DNA of 64,000 nucleotides from Ardenticatena maritima. GTDB taxonomy: Bacteria; Chloroflexota; Anaerolineae; Ardenticatenales; Ardenticatenaceae. The notes beneath the pieces were generated by a model, which saw only the letters and a list, made by a program, of their open reading frames with translations, was not told where the DNA came from and made no database searches. Every line of letters begins with the position of its first letter. Within the stretch, counting starts at the first letter, position 1. Position numbers and translations under genes: made by a program. The stretch lies in the NCBI RefSeq assembly GCF_001306175.1, contig NZ_LGKN01000003.1, positions 496,001-560,000 of the forward strand, in the 5' to 3' direction. This document shows, in pieces, positions 25,531 to 33,772 of this stretch.

Positions 25531-25542
25531 GAGTGCCACAAA

Positions 25543-25574
25543 AAACCCGAGGCACTCGGAAGCGCCTCGGGTTT
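25543..25574. terminator. Bidirectional intrinsic terminator
   Basis: Perfect 11-bp stem AAACCCGAGGC (25543-25553) / GCCTCGGGTTT (25564-25574) with a 10-base loop, A-run on the left and T residues on the right. It separates the signalling operon from the convergent helical-protein gene. Confidence 0.9.
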
Positions 25575-25593
25575 GATGGGAGGGCGTAGCGGC

Positions 25594-26151
25594 TTAGCCT
25601 TGTGGTTCTTCATCCTGTGCTGGTGTTGTCTCCTCAGCCGATGGCTTGACCTCGCGTTGCCCGGTCCGTTCAGCGAATTCACTCAGCGTTTCGGCGGCTT
25701 TGCCAAGCAATGCGCTCATCGCTCGTGCAACGCCGGCCGCGAACGTCTCCGCCGCCCGTGCAACCTCTTCAAGCGTGGCTTTGGTCTCGCTGGCGACGGC
25801 TGCGCCTTCCCCTTCGGATGCTGCGGTATCGGCGGCGCGTTCACCGGAAGCAGCGCGTTGGGCGCGGACACGTTCCAGCGCCGCTGTCAGGCTTTCGGAG
25901 AAGTCGCGGAAGGTTTCCACCAATTCGCGCCGCCATTTTTCTTGCGTTTCGGGGTCGCGTACACGCTCAGCGGCTTTTGCGGCTTGTTCGCGCAAGCGTT
26001 GCACCTCCTCGCGTTTCGCCACATCCTCCACCAAATCCTCCAACTCATCCGCCAGGGCTTGCATCGCTTCACCAATTTGCTGACCCAACTCACGCAATTC
26101 GGCGACCACATCAATCTTGTTTTGCTGTTCGTCCCGGCGTTCCTCGCTCAT
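25594..26151 (-). CDS. Helix-rich hypothetical protein
   Basis: A 185-residue protein without a family that I recognise. It is almost wholly predicted alpha-helix, rich in Ala, Glu, Arg and Gln, with heptad-like patterns (about 10-100, and 125-165) that suggest coiled coils or amphipathic bundles. There is a low-complexity acidic tail. It has no signal peptide or membrane helix. The ATG at 26151 has AGGAGG 6 bases upstream. It is monocistronic and ends at a shared terminator. It could be a structural or apolipophorin-like amphipathic protein; that is only a guess from composition. Confidence 0.7.
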   Translation of the reverse strand: MSEERRDEQQNKIDVVAELRELGQQIGEAMQALADELEDLVEDVAKREEVQRLREQAAKAAERVRDPETQEKWRRELVETFRDFSESLTAALERVRAQRAASGERAADTAASEGEGAAVASETKATLEEVARAAETFAAGVARAMSALLGKAAETLSEFAERTGQREVKPSAEETTPAQDEEPQG

Positions 26152-26316
26152 CGTCTACCTCCTCTTTTCACGGTTGGCATTCATACACCCTTCACTTGAC
26201 TACGCTTCAATTTTGAAGAAAGTTGCAAACTCCGCCAAACAGCGCGCCAAATCAACTTTTCGACGCGCCCAAACGTGCTACCATGCATCACATCAGCCAA
26301 TCAGCAGGAGCAACCT

Positions 26317-26802
26317 ATGACCGACCAAGCCACGTTTCAGCACGCCTTGCGTGCAGCGCAGGCGCGGGGCGACTTTGCCGAAATCGCCCGTTTGCACCAC
26401 ACCGCAGGCGACGAGGCGTTGCAGCGCCGCGAGCCAGAACAAGCCACCCACCATTTTGTGCGCGCGCTTGCCGCTTATAGCCAAATTGGAGACGTGCGCG
26501 GCGTAGGCGCGATGCATGTGCGGCTGGGGAACATCGCCTTGCAGCGCCAGCAACCCCACATCGCGACGCGCCATTTTCGGCGTGCGCTCTTTGCGTATGA
26601 AGAAGCCGGCCATGAAAAGGGCTTGGTGGGTGTCTATGTGGGGTTGGGGCACGTCGCCGCCATGCAGAACCGCATTGACGACGCCCGCGCCTACTACGAT
26701 CGCGCCCTGGCTATTTTGCGGCGCGATTTGCCCGAAACACACCCCGCTGTCCAATCGGTTTTGCAACATCGCAATCATCTCCCTTCACAGGATGAAAAAT
26801 GA
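26317..26802 (+). CDS. Small TPR-repeat protein
   Basis: A 161-residue protein made of about three and a half tetratricopeptide repeats, for example GVGAMHVRLGNIALQRQQPHIATRHFRRALFAYEEAG and the following GLVGVYVGLGHVAAMQNRIDDARAYYDRALAI. Such proteins mediate protein contacts. The start at 26317 follows AGCAGGAG; an in-frame ATG at 26275 has no site. Its stop overlaps the cofG start (ATGA), so it is the first gene of the F420 operon, although no functional link of this TPR protein to F420 is known. Confidence 0.8.
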   Translation: MTDQATFQHALRAAQARGDFAEIARLHHTAGDEALQRREPEQATHHFVRALAAYSQIGDVRGVGAMHVRLGNIALQRQQPHIATRHFRRALFAYEEAGHEKGLVGVYVGLGHVAAMQNRIDDARAYYDRALAILRRDLPETHPAVQSVLQHRNHLPSQDEK

Positions 26803-27953
26803 GCATCACACCATTCAGACTTCTGGGACAACTGGAAAGCGGCGCCCCTATTGACCGTGAAACCGCCTATCGCCTGATTCGTGCAACCGGCGAAGAAGCC
26901 CTGGCACTCTTTCAGGCGGCGGCAACGTTGCGCACGCGCATGAAGGGGCGGCGCATCACCTACTCGCGCAAAGTCTTTATCCCGCTCACAAACTTGTGCC
27001 GCGACAAGTGCGCCTACTGCACGTTTGCCCGCGCCCCCAACGACCCCCGCGCCCACACCATGACTCTCGATGAAGTGCTGGCGGTGGCGCGGCAGGGGGC
27101 GGCGCATGGGTGCAAAGAAGCCTTGTTCAGCCTGGGCGACAAGCCCGAAGAGCGCCACGCCCGCGCCCGTGAAGACCTTGCCCGCCTGGGCTACGCATCC
27201 ACGTTCGAGTATCTGCGCGCCATGGCGGAACTCGTGTTGGAAGAAACGGGGCTGTTGCCGCACATCAACGCCGGCATTCTCACACGCGAGCAAATGGCGG
27301 CGCTGCGCCCCATCAGTGCGAGCATGGGCATCATGCTGGAATCAGTGAGCGAGCGCCTGTTGGAGCGTGGGCAGGCGCACTATGGCTGCCCCGACAAGGT
27401 GCCCGCTGTGCGCTTGCAAATGCTGCGTGAAGCCGGTGAACTGCGCATCCCCTTCACTACCGGCATTCTCATCGGCATTGGCGAAACCCCCGAAGAACGG
27501 GTGGACGCCCTCTTCGCGATTGCCGACATTCACGCCACCTATGGGCATATCCAGGAAGTCATCATCCAAAACTTCCGCGCCAAGCCGGACATTCGCTTTG
27601 CCAACCACCCTGAACCTTCGGCGTTTGACATGATGCGCACGATTGCCGTGGCGCGTCTCATCCTGGGCGGCGAGATGAACATTCAAGCGCCGCCTAACCT
27701 CACACCCGACGCCTATGGCATGTACCTGTTGGCGGGCATCAACGACTGGGGGGGCGTCTCGCCCGTGACGCGCGACCACATCAACCCTGAAGCGCCCTGG
27801 CCCAAATTGACCGAATTGGCGCAAGTGACGTCGGCGTTTGGGTTTTCTTTGCATGAACGCCTCGCCATCTATCCCGAATTTGCCGCGCGACATGAATTTG
27901 TTGACCCACGGATGCGGGCGCACATTGAACGCTATCAGCATGCAATGGCGTAA
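26799..27953 (+). CDS. cofG: 7,8-didemethyl-8-hydroxy-5-deazariboflavin synthase, CofG subunit
   Basis: A 384-residue radical-SAM enzyme. The [4Fe-4S] cluster cysteines are in CRDKCAYC (Cys67, Cys71, Cys74), preceded by the CofG-typical RKVFIPLTNLC. With CofH it builds the deazaflavin chromophore F0 of cofactor F420 from tyrosine and a ribityl-diaminouracil, CofG performing the second step. Further family blocks are ALFSLGDKPEE, LPHINAG and NFRAKPDIRF. Length is normal. It overlaps the TPR gene by 4 bases and is followed by cofH after 64 bases. Together with CofH it shows the organism makes F420. Confidence 0.93.
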   Translation: MSITPFRLLGQLESGAPIDRETAYRLIRATGEEALALFQAAATLRTRMKGRRITYSRKVFIPLTNLCRDKCAYCTFARAPNDPRAHTMTLDEVLAVARQGAAHGCKEALFSLGDKPEERHARAREDLARLGYASTFEYLRAMAELVLEETGLLPHINAGILTREQMAALRPISASMGIMLESVSERLLERGQAHYGCPDKVPAVRLQMLREAGELRIPFTTGILIGIGETPEERVDALFAIADIHATYGHIQEVIIQNFRAKPDIRFANHPEPSAFDMMRTIAVARLILGGEMNIQAPPNLTPDAYGMYLLAGINDWGGVSPVTRDHINPEAPWPKLTELAQVTSAFGFSLHERLAIYPEFAARHEFVDPRMRAHIERYQHAMA

Positions 27954-28017
27954 ACACCAGACCAGCACGAACTAGCCATGCAAAGGGCGTTGACAATTGG
28001 CAGAGAGGAGCCGACCC

Positions 28018-29160
28018 ATGTTTGAAGTCTCTTCATTCGAGGCGTTGTTCCGCACCATTCAACCGCAAACGGCGTATATTTTGGAGAAGGCGCTTGAAGG
28101 GCGCGAAATTGAAGTCGAAGAAGGTGAATATCTGTTCGGCGTGCAAGGGGCTGACCTGTGGGCGCTTGTGGCGGTTGCCGATGAACTGCGCCGCCGTACC
28201 GTGGGCGACGTGATTACATACGTTCAGACGCGCAACATCAATTTCACCAACGTTTGCTACACAGGGTGCCGGTTTTGCGAATTTGGCAAGCCGCTGCATG
28301 ACCCCGAAGCCTACACCTTTTCCATCGAGGAAGTCGTCGAGCGCGCCCGCCAAGCCCGCGCCTGGGGCTGTACCGAAGTCTGTATGCAGGGGGGGCTGAA
28401 CCCCAAACTCCCCGCCACCATCTACTTTGAATTGGTCGAAGCCATCAAAGCCGCCGTGCCGGAGATTCACATCCACGCCTTTTCACCGTTCGAGATTCAG
28501 TACGGGAGCGCGCGCTTGGGGATATCGCACGAAGATTTTTTGCGCCGCCTCAAAGATGCCGGTTTGGGCAGTATTCCGGGCACCGCCGCCGAAATTTTGG
28601 ATACGGATGTGCGCCGCCGCCTCACGCGCAACAAATTGAGCGCCGAAGCGTGGGTTTCCATCATCAAAACAGCGCACCGCGTGGGCTTGCGGAGCACGGC
28701 GACCATCATGTACGGACACATTGACACACCCGCGCATTGGGCGCGCCATCTGGATTTGTTGCGCCGCATTCAGCGTGAAACCGGCGGCTTCACCGAATTT
28801 GTCCCGCTGGGCTTCATTCACGAAAAAACATTGCTCTATCTGGAAGACGGCGCACGCCCCGGTCCCACAGGCATGGAAGATTTGAAAATGCACGCTGTGG
28901 CGCGGTTGATGCTCAACAACGATATTCCCAACATCCAGGTGTCGTGGGTGAAACTGGGCTACAAAATGGCGCAAATGTGCCTCTGCGCCGGCGCAAACGA
29001 TTTTGGCGGTACGCTGCACGATGAACGCATTTCCAGCGCCGCCGGCACCACCGCCGGTACGTACACCAGCCCGGCAACGTTCCAGCGCCTCATCCGCGAT
29101 TTGGGGCGCGTGCCCGCCGAGCGCACCACCCTCTACCAGATTTTGCAGGTGTACGCATGA
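28018..29160 (+). CDS. cofH: F0 synthase, CofH subunit (radical SAM)
   Basis: A 380-residue radical-SAM enzyme with cluster cysteines CYTGCRFC (Cys80, Cys84, Cys87). Family blocks are CMQGGLNP, HAFSPFEI, GLGSIPGTAAEILD and ANDFGGTLHDE. It attaches the tyrosine-derived 4-hydroxybenzyl group to 5-amino-6-ribitylaminouracil, giving the substrate for CofG. The start at 28018 follows AGAGGAG; an earlier in-frame codon at 27997 has no site. The stop overlaps the recJ start (ATGA). Confidence 0.93.
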   Translation: MFEVSSFEALFRTIQPQTAYILEKALEGREIEVEEGEYLFGVQGADLWALVAVADELRRRTVGDVITYVQTRNINFTNVCYTGCRFCEFGKPLHDPEAYTFSIEEVVERARQARAWGCTEVCMQGGLNPKLPATIYFELVEAIKAAVPEIHIHAFSPFEIQYGSARLGISHEDFLRRLKDAGLGSIPGTAAEILDTDVRRRLTRNKLSAEAWVSIIKTAHRVGLRSTATIMYGHIDTPAHWARHLDLLRRIQRETGGFTEFVPLGFIHEKTLLYLEDGARPGPTGMEDLKMHAVARLMLNNDIPNIQVSWVKLGYKMAQMCLCAGANDFGGTLHDERISSAAGTTAGTYTSPATFQRLIRDLGRVPAERTTLYQILQVYA

Positions 29161-30854
29161 AGCCGCCCGCCCGCTGGCAGGTGTACACGCCGCCCGAACA
29201 AGACCTTGCCGCACTGGGCGACCTGCCGCCGCTGATAGCGCGCCTGCTCCATCGGCGTGGCGTGCGCAGCGCCGCCGCCGTGCAGCGTTTTTTGGCGCAC
29301 CAGCGCCCGCCGTTCGACCCGCTCAGCATGGCGGACATGCCCCGTGCGGTGGAACGTATTCAGCACGCTATCGCCACTGGCGAGCATATTGTGGTGCATG
29401 GCGATTTCGACGCGGATGGGATCACTTCTACCTTGCTCATGGGGCAAACCTTGCATGCGTTGGGGGCGAAGGTGCATGTGTACATTCCCCACCGCGTGGA
29501 TGAAGGCTATGGGCTGAACCTCGACGCCATTCGGCGCATGGCCCAGCATGGCGTGCGGCTGGTGGTGAGTGTGGATTGCGGCATTCGGGCGCATGAGGCC
29601 GTCGCAGAAGCCGCACGCCTGGGAGTGGACATCGTCATCACCGACCACCACATTCCCGATGAAACCCTGCCGCCTGCTGTGGCGGTTGTCAACCCGCGCC
29701 GTCATGAGTGCCCCGGCGACCCCACACTGGCTGGCGTGGGCGTGGCCTGGATGCTGGCCTCCGCGCTGTTGGCGCAAGCGCCGTCCGCATCGCTTTCCGC
29801 CGATGCCTTGCTCGACCTGGTGGCGATTGGCACGGTGGGCGACATCGTGCCATTGCGTGGGCTCAATCGCGCGCTGGTGGCCGAAGGCTTGGAGCGCCTG
29901 CGCACCGCCCCGCGACCGGGCGTTTTGGCGTTGTTGCAACAGGCGCGCCGCGCCGCCCACACCCTCGACGCCGAAGCCCTGGCTTTTGTTGTTGTGCCGC
30001 GGCTCAACGCCGCCGGACGGCTCGACCACGCGATGCTCGCCTACCACCTTCTGCGCACCACCAACCCCGCCAAAGCCGCCGACCTCGCCGCCCGTCTGGA
30101 AGCCATCAACACAGAACGCCGCCGCCGCACCGACGCCCTCGAAGCCGAAGCCCTGGCGCACCTGGGGGACGACGACAGCCCGCTCATTGCGGTTGCCGGC
30201 GCATCGTATCATCCAGGGCTCATGGGGCTGGTTGCCGCGCGTTTGGCGGAACGCTTCCACCGCCCGGCGCTGGTCTTGCATGCGGAGGGGGATGAATGGC
30301 GTGGCTCGTTGCGCAATCCCCTTCCCAATCTCAACATCACCGCCGTGCTGGATGAATGCGCGCACCTGCTCAGGCGCTATGGGGGGCATAGCGCCGCGGC
30401 TGGCGTCAGTGTCGCCGCGGAGAACGCCGAAGCGTTCATGGCTTGCCTGCGCGAACATCTGGCGCTTTCGCTCTCCAAAATTGACATCACACCGGTATTG
30501 ACCATTGACGCGCCGCTCGCGCCGCACCACATTACCCCGGAACTTCTCGATTGGCTTGAGCGCTTGCAACCCTTTGGCGAGGGCAACCCCGCTCCCGTTT
30601 TTCTTGCCACACGTTTGCAGGTGGAACTGCCTACTCTTGTCGGGCACGATGAACGCCACATTCGCCTGCGCCTGCGCGACGAGCAAGGGCGTACCTGGTC
30701 GGCTATTGCGTTCAATCAGGCTGAACAATGGCGCGCAGGCATGCCACCGTTTGTGGATATTGTCTATTCGATTGATACCAGCGCCAATCTCTTGTATGAT
30801 GGCATTACCTTGCGCATTCTCGATATGCACCCATCGAAGGAGGATAGCCTATGA
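29157..30854 (+). CDS. recJ: Single-stranded-DNA-specific exonuclease RecJ
   Basis: A 565-residue DHH/DHHA1-family 5'-3' exonuclease. The DHH core holds VHGDFDADGI, SVDCGIR and TDHHIPD (Asp163-His164-His165). The DHHA1 part has GGHSAAAGVS (about 408-417), and a C-terminal OB-like domain follows (LQPFGEGNP). It degrades single strands in recombination and mismatch repair. Length fits RecJ. It is translationally coupled by ATGA overlaps to cofH upstream and the AMMECR1 gene downstream. That order is a convenience of this operon rather than a known pathway link. Confidence 0.93.
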   Translation: MKPPARWQVYTPPEQDLAALGDLPPLIARLLHRRGVRSAAAVQRFLAHQRPPFDPLSMADMPRAVERIQHAIATGEHIVVHGDFDADGITSTLLMGQTLHALGAKVHVYIPHRVDEGYGLNLDAIRRMAQHGVRLVVSVDCGIRAHEAVAEAARLGVDIVITDHHIPDETLPPAVAVVNPRRHECPGDPTLAGVGVAWMLASALLAQAPSASLSADALLDLVAIGTVGDIVPLRGLNRALVAEGLERLRTAPRPGVLALLQQARRAAHTLDAEALAFVVVPRLNAAGRLDHAMLAYHLLRTTNPAKAADLAARLEAINTERRRRTDALEAEALAHLGDDDSPLIAVAGASYHPGLMGLVAARLAERFHRPALVLHAEGDEWRGSLRNPLPNLNITAVLDECAHLLRRYGGHSAAAGVSVAAENAEAFMACLREHLALSLSKIDITPVLTIDAPLAPHHITPELLDWLERLQPFGEGNPAPVFLATRLQVELPTLVGHDERHIRLRLRDEQGRTWSAIAFNQAEQWRAGMPPFVDIVYSIDTSANLLYDGITLRILDMHPSKEDSL

Positions 30855-31375
30855 GCGCTGGACACCCGACCGTCCAAATTGCGCGCGAAACACTGGAACG
30901 GTTCTACAACGACGGTGTCATTCATGTGCCCGACATTGCCTTGCCGCCCGATTTGCCGGCGCGCGCCGGGGCTTTCGTCTCTTTGCATAAACGCGATACC
31001 GACGAACTGCGTGGGTGTGTGGGCACGGTTGAACCAACCCAAGCCACATTGGCGGAAGAAATCGCCATGAACGCACTTGCCGCCGCCCTGCGCGACCCCC
31101 GTTTTGTGCCTGTGCATCCGAGTGAATTGCCCAATTTGCGCATCAAAGTGGACGTTCTTTCACCCCCCGAACGTGTGGCCTCGCTTGACGACCTGGACCC
31201 GCGCCGCTACGGCGTGATTGTTCAGCAGGGGCTTCTGCGCGGCTTGCTCTTGCCCGACTTGCCCGGCGTGGACGACGTCGAAACGCAAGTTGCCATTGCC
31301 ATGCAAAAAGCCGGTATTCGCCCTGGAACGCCGGTTGACCTGTACCGTTTTGAAGTGTTGCGTTTTTCCGAATGA
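30851..31375 (+). CDS. AMMECR1 domain protein
   Basis: A 174-residue AMMECR1-family protein, recognised by LRGCVGTVEP around residues 53-62 (the LRGCIGT motif) and by DPRFVPVHPSELP and VDLYRFEV. Bacterial members are often the A component next to a Memo protein and a radical-SAM protein (AmmeMemoRadiSam), but neither partner is here. Function is unknown; roles in RNA or nucleotide chemistry have been proposed for the family. Its start overlaps the recJ stop. Confidence 0.85.
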   Translation: MSAGHPTVQIARETLERFYNDGVIHVPDIALPPDLPARAGAFVSLHKRDTDELRGCVGTVEPTQATLAEEIAMNALAAALRDPRFVPVHPSELPNLRIKVDVLSPPERVASLDDLDPRRYGVIVQQGLLRGLLLPDLPGVDDVETQVAIAMQKAGIRPGTPVDLYRFEVLRFSE

Positions 31376-31385
31376 AAACAGGGCG

Positions 31386-31413
31386 TTGCTTCTGCCCGTA
31401 TTTTGACTATACT
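31386..31413 (+). promoter_or_regulatory. Promoter for the PucC-like gene
   Basis: TTGCTT (31386-31391), 16-base spacer, TATACT (31408-31413). Predicted start near 31420, leaving a short leader that includes TGAGGAG (31436-31442). Confidence 0.5.
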
Positions 31414-31454
31414 TGCGCGCACTTTTCGATAACAATGAGGAGATTTGCGCAAGT

Positions 31455-32807
31455 ATGGGCACACCTCAACGTTTCCGTCTCACCCATGCGTTCAAACTCG
31501 GTCTGTTTTACGCGGGCGCCTCACTGACCGACCTCATCACGTCCGCGGTCTGGAATCGTTTGCTGGTGGTCGAGTTGGGCGTACCGGCGACGCCGGTGAG
31601 CCTGCTCACCAGCCTGCGCTATTTGCTCGCGCCGCTGAGCCTGCTTGCGGGGTATCTCTCCGATACACGCCCGCTGTTGGGCTTTTATCGCACCGCCTAC
31701 ATCTGGCTGGGGCGCGCACTCATGCTCGTTTCGCTTCTGCTTTTGCCGTGGGCGACCTTCACCATTGCCGCCGCTCCCCGTGCGTGGGCGAGTTGGCTGC
31801 CCGCTTTCTTGGCGTTCTTGCTCTACGGCGCCGGCACGCTCATTTCGGGCGCGCCGTTTCTGGCGCTCGTGCATGACAGCGCCCCGTACCATGCACGCGG
31901 CAAGGTCATGGGGATTGTGCAATTCATGCTGGTGGCGAGTTTTGCCTTTGTGCCGATTGCCTATGCGCGTTTGCTCCCTTCCTATGAGCCGCATACCTTC
32001 ACGCGCCTCATCTGGGTGGCGGTCATCGGCGCCGGTGTGCTCTGGTTCGTTGCCATCTGGCGCGAAGAACGACGCGGCGCACAAGCGCCCACACCAGCGC
32101 AGGCCGCCCCGCCGACGCTGGGCACACTGCGCCGCCAATTGGCGCGTCTCTGGCGCGACCAAACGACGCGCCGCTATGCGCTGTTTCTGGGGGTGTCGGG
32201 CTTCTTCGCGTTTATGCAAGATGGCGTGCTCGAACCGTTTGGCGGTGATGTGTTTGGGTTGAGTGTGGGCGATACCACACGCTTCAACGCCTACTGGGGC
32301 ACGGGTGTCTTGCTGGCGATGATGGCAACGCTGGCGGCAACCCGCCGTTGGTTGCCGCACCAGCATACACGCACGACGCTGTGGGGGCTGGTTGGCATGG
32401 CGGTGATGTTGGTCGCGTTAGCGTTTGTCGCCTACACGCGGCACGCCGCGCTCATTCCGGTTGTGCTCTTCATCTTCGGGTTGGCGTTTGGCGTCTTCAC
32501 CGTCGGTGGCGTGGCGTTGCTGATGGCCATGAGCCGCGATGAAGAAGCGGGCACCTACCTGGCGCTCTGGACGGTCATTCAGTTGTTGGCGCGAGGTGGA
32601 GGCATCACAGCGGGCGGGTTGCTACGTGATGGCGCGGTAGCATTGTTTGAAGCGTTCCCCGCGGCATACGCAACGGTCTTTGCGTGTGAGGCGTTGGGGA
32701 TTATGCTGGCTGCGGTTCTGCTCCTGCGAGTCAACGTGGCCGCCTTCGTCACGCCCGACACGCGCGTTGAGACGGGCGATTTGCTTGAAGCGCTCGCGGA
32801 TGCATGA
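31455..32807 (+). CDS. PucC/LhaA-like major facilitator (BCD family) carrier
   Basis: A 450-residue membrane protein with about 12 helices. It resembles the bacteriochlorophyll-delivery (BCD, PucC) branch of the major facilitator superfamily, especially FFAFMQDGVLEPFGGDVFGL near residue 245-265, a hallmark of PucC, and the early KLGLFYAGASL. PucC proteins assist light-harvesting complex assembly in phototrophs. No photosynthesis gene is in the window, so it may carry another tetrapyrrole or lipid, or be a relic. The start at 31455 has TGAGGAG 12 bases upstream, a rather long spacing. No other in-frame start fits better. Confidence 0.75.
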   Translation: MGTPQRFRLTHAFKLGLFYAGASLTDLITSAVWNRLLVVELGVPATPVSLLTSLRYLLAPLSLLAGYLSDTRPLLGFYRTAYIWLGRALMLVSLLLLPWATFTIAAAPRAWASWLPAFLAFLLYGAGTLISGAPFLALVHDSAPYHARGKVMGIVQFMLVASFAFVPIAYARLLPSYEPHTFTRLIWVAVIGAGVLWFVAIWREERRGAQAPTPAQAAPPTLGTLRRQLARLWRDQTTRRYALFLGVSGFFAFMQDGVLEPFGGDVFGLSVGDTTRFNAYWGTGVLLAMMATLAATRRWLPHQHTRTTLWGLVGMAVMLVALAFVAYTRHAALIPVVLFIFGLAFGVFTVGGVALLMAMSRDEEAGTYLALWTVIQLLARGGGITAGGLLRDGAVALFEAFPAAYATVFACEALGIMLAAVLLLRVNVAAFVTPDTRVETGDLLEALADA

Positions 32808-32848
32808 GCCTGTTGGCAAACCAGGCTTAGCCTTCATGGGAGATATCT

Positions 32849-33658
32849 ATGCTGCTACTCTTCTTTCTGGTTGAACTCGTTGGCGTGGTGCTCGGACCGC
32901 TCGCCGTGGCGTTTTGGTGGCGGCGGCGAAGCGGCGCAACGTGGCAAGCCTGGTTTTTTGGCGTGGCGACTTTCACCGTTTCGCAACTCATCTTGCGCTT
33001 GCCCTTGCTCACCCTGCTGACGATGGCGTTGCGCGATGTGGATGTCTCGCCATCATCGCCTGCTGTGTGGGCGTTCAATGCGGTGGTGCTCAGTTTCTCG
33101 GCGGGGCTGTTCGAGGAGTGGGGGCGCTGGTTCTTCTTGAAGTATTTGGCCAAGCGTGTGCGCGATTTTCGTGAAGGCGTTATGTTCGGGTTGGGGCATG
33201 GGGGCATCGAAGCCATTGTGCTGGTCGGTTTGAATGTGCTGGGGACGCTCGTTTTGCTGCTCATGGGCGATACGATTCTGGCGCAACTTAGCGCACTCGC
33301 CCCCCAGGACGCCGACGCCGTGCGCCAGCAAATCGAAGCAGTGCGCACACTCCCCGCCTGGGCGCCCTTGCTGGGATTGTGGGAGCGTGTTCTTGCCATG
33401 ACGCTCCACGTGGCGCTTACCTTGCTGGTTGTGCATGCGGTGCGTCAGCAACGCCGCGCCCTCGTCTGGCTGGCGGTGGGCTGGCATGGACTGTTCAACC
33501 TGCTGGCGCTGGCGGTTTTGCGGCTCACGGAGTCTACGCTTGCGGTCGAGGTGGCGTTGACAATCGCGACACTCGCCAGTGTATGGGGGATTGGGCGCTT
33601 GCGTGGGGTGCTCACGGCCGGGCAGATGACGATTGACAGCGCCGAAAGCGCTTGTTAG
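32849..33658 (+). CDS. YhfC-family intramembrane metalloprotease-like protein
   Basis: A 269-residue membrane protein of the YhfC type, related to CPBP proteases. Candidate metal ligands lie in FEEWGRW (about 89-95), GLGHGGIEA (about 112-120) and the late HVALTLLVVHA. It has about seven hydrophobic helices. The proteolytic activity is inferred from the family. The gene follows the PucC-like gene after 41 bases and may be co-transcribed. Its last 26 bases contain the promoter of the next operon. Confidence 0.78.
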   Translation: MLLLFFLVELVGVVLGPLAVAFWWRRRSGATWQAWFFGVATFTVSQLILRLPLLTLLTMALRDVDVSPSSPAVWAFNAVVLSFSAGLFEEWGRWFFLKYLAKRVRDFREGVMFGLGHGGIEAIVLVGLNVLGTLVLLLMGDTILAQLSALAPQDADAVRQQIEAVRTLPAWAPLLGLWERVLAMTLHVALTLLVVHAVRQQRRALVWLAVGWHGLFNLLALAVLRLTESTLAVEVALTIATLASVWGIGRLRGVLTAGQMTIDSAESAC

Positions 33659-33661
33659 AAT
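33633..33661 (+). promoter_or_regulatory. Strong promoter of the sugar ABC operon
   Basis: TTGACA (33633-33638), 17-base spacer, TAGAAT (33656-33661). It overlaps the end of the YhfC-type gene. The transcript would start near 33668, about 105 bases before the binding-protein gene. Confidence 0.75.
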
Positions 33662-33772
33662 AAAAACGACTGCAATAGCCATCTTTTTAGCTCTTCACAA
33701 TGCGACTCCAATTCCACACAAACAGGAGGTGAAGCAGAAGCCAGCAGAGAGTTCTACTAAGGAGGAGAACCT

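Noticed and set aside
29133-30830. Minus-strand frame of 565 codons fully antisense to recJ
   Set aside because: recJ has all DHH motifs and coupled neighbours; the antisense product is a composition artefact.
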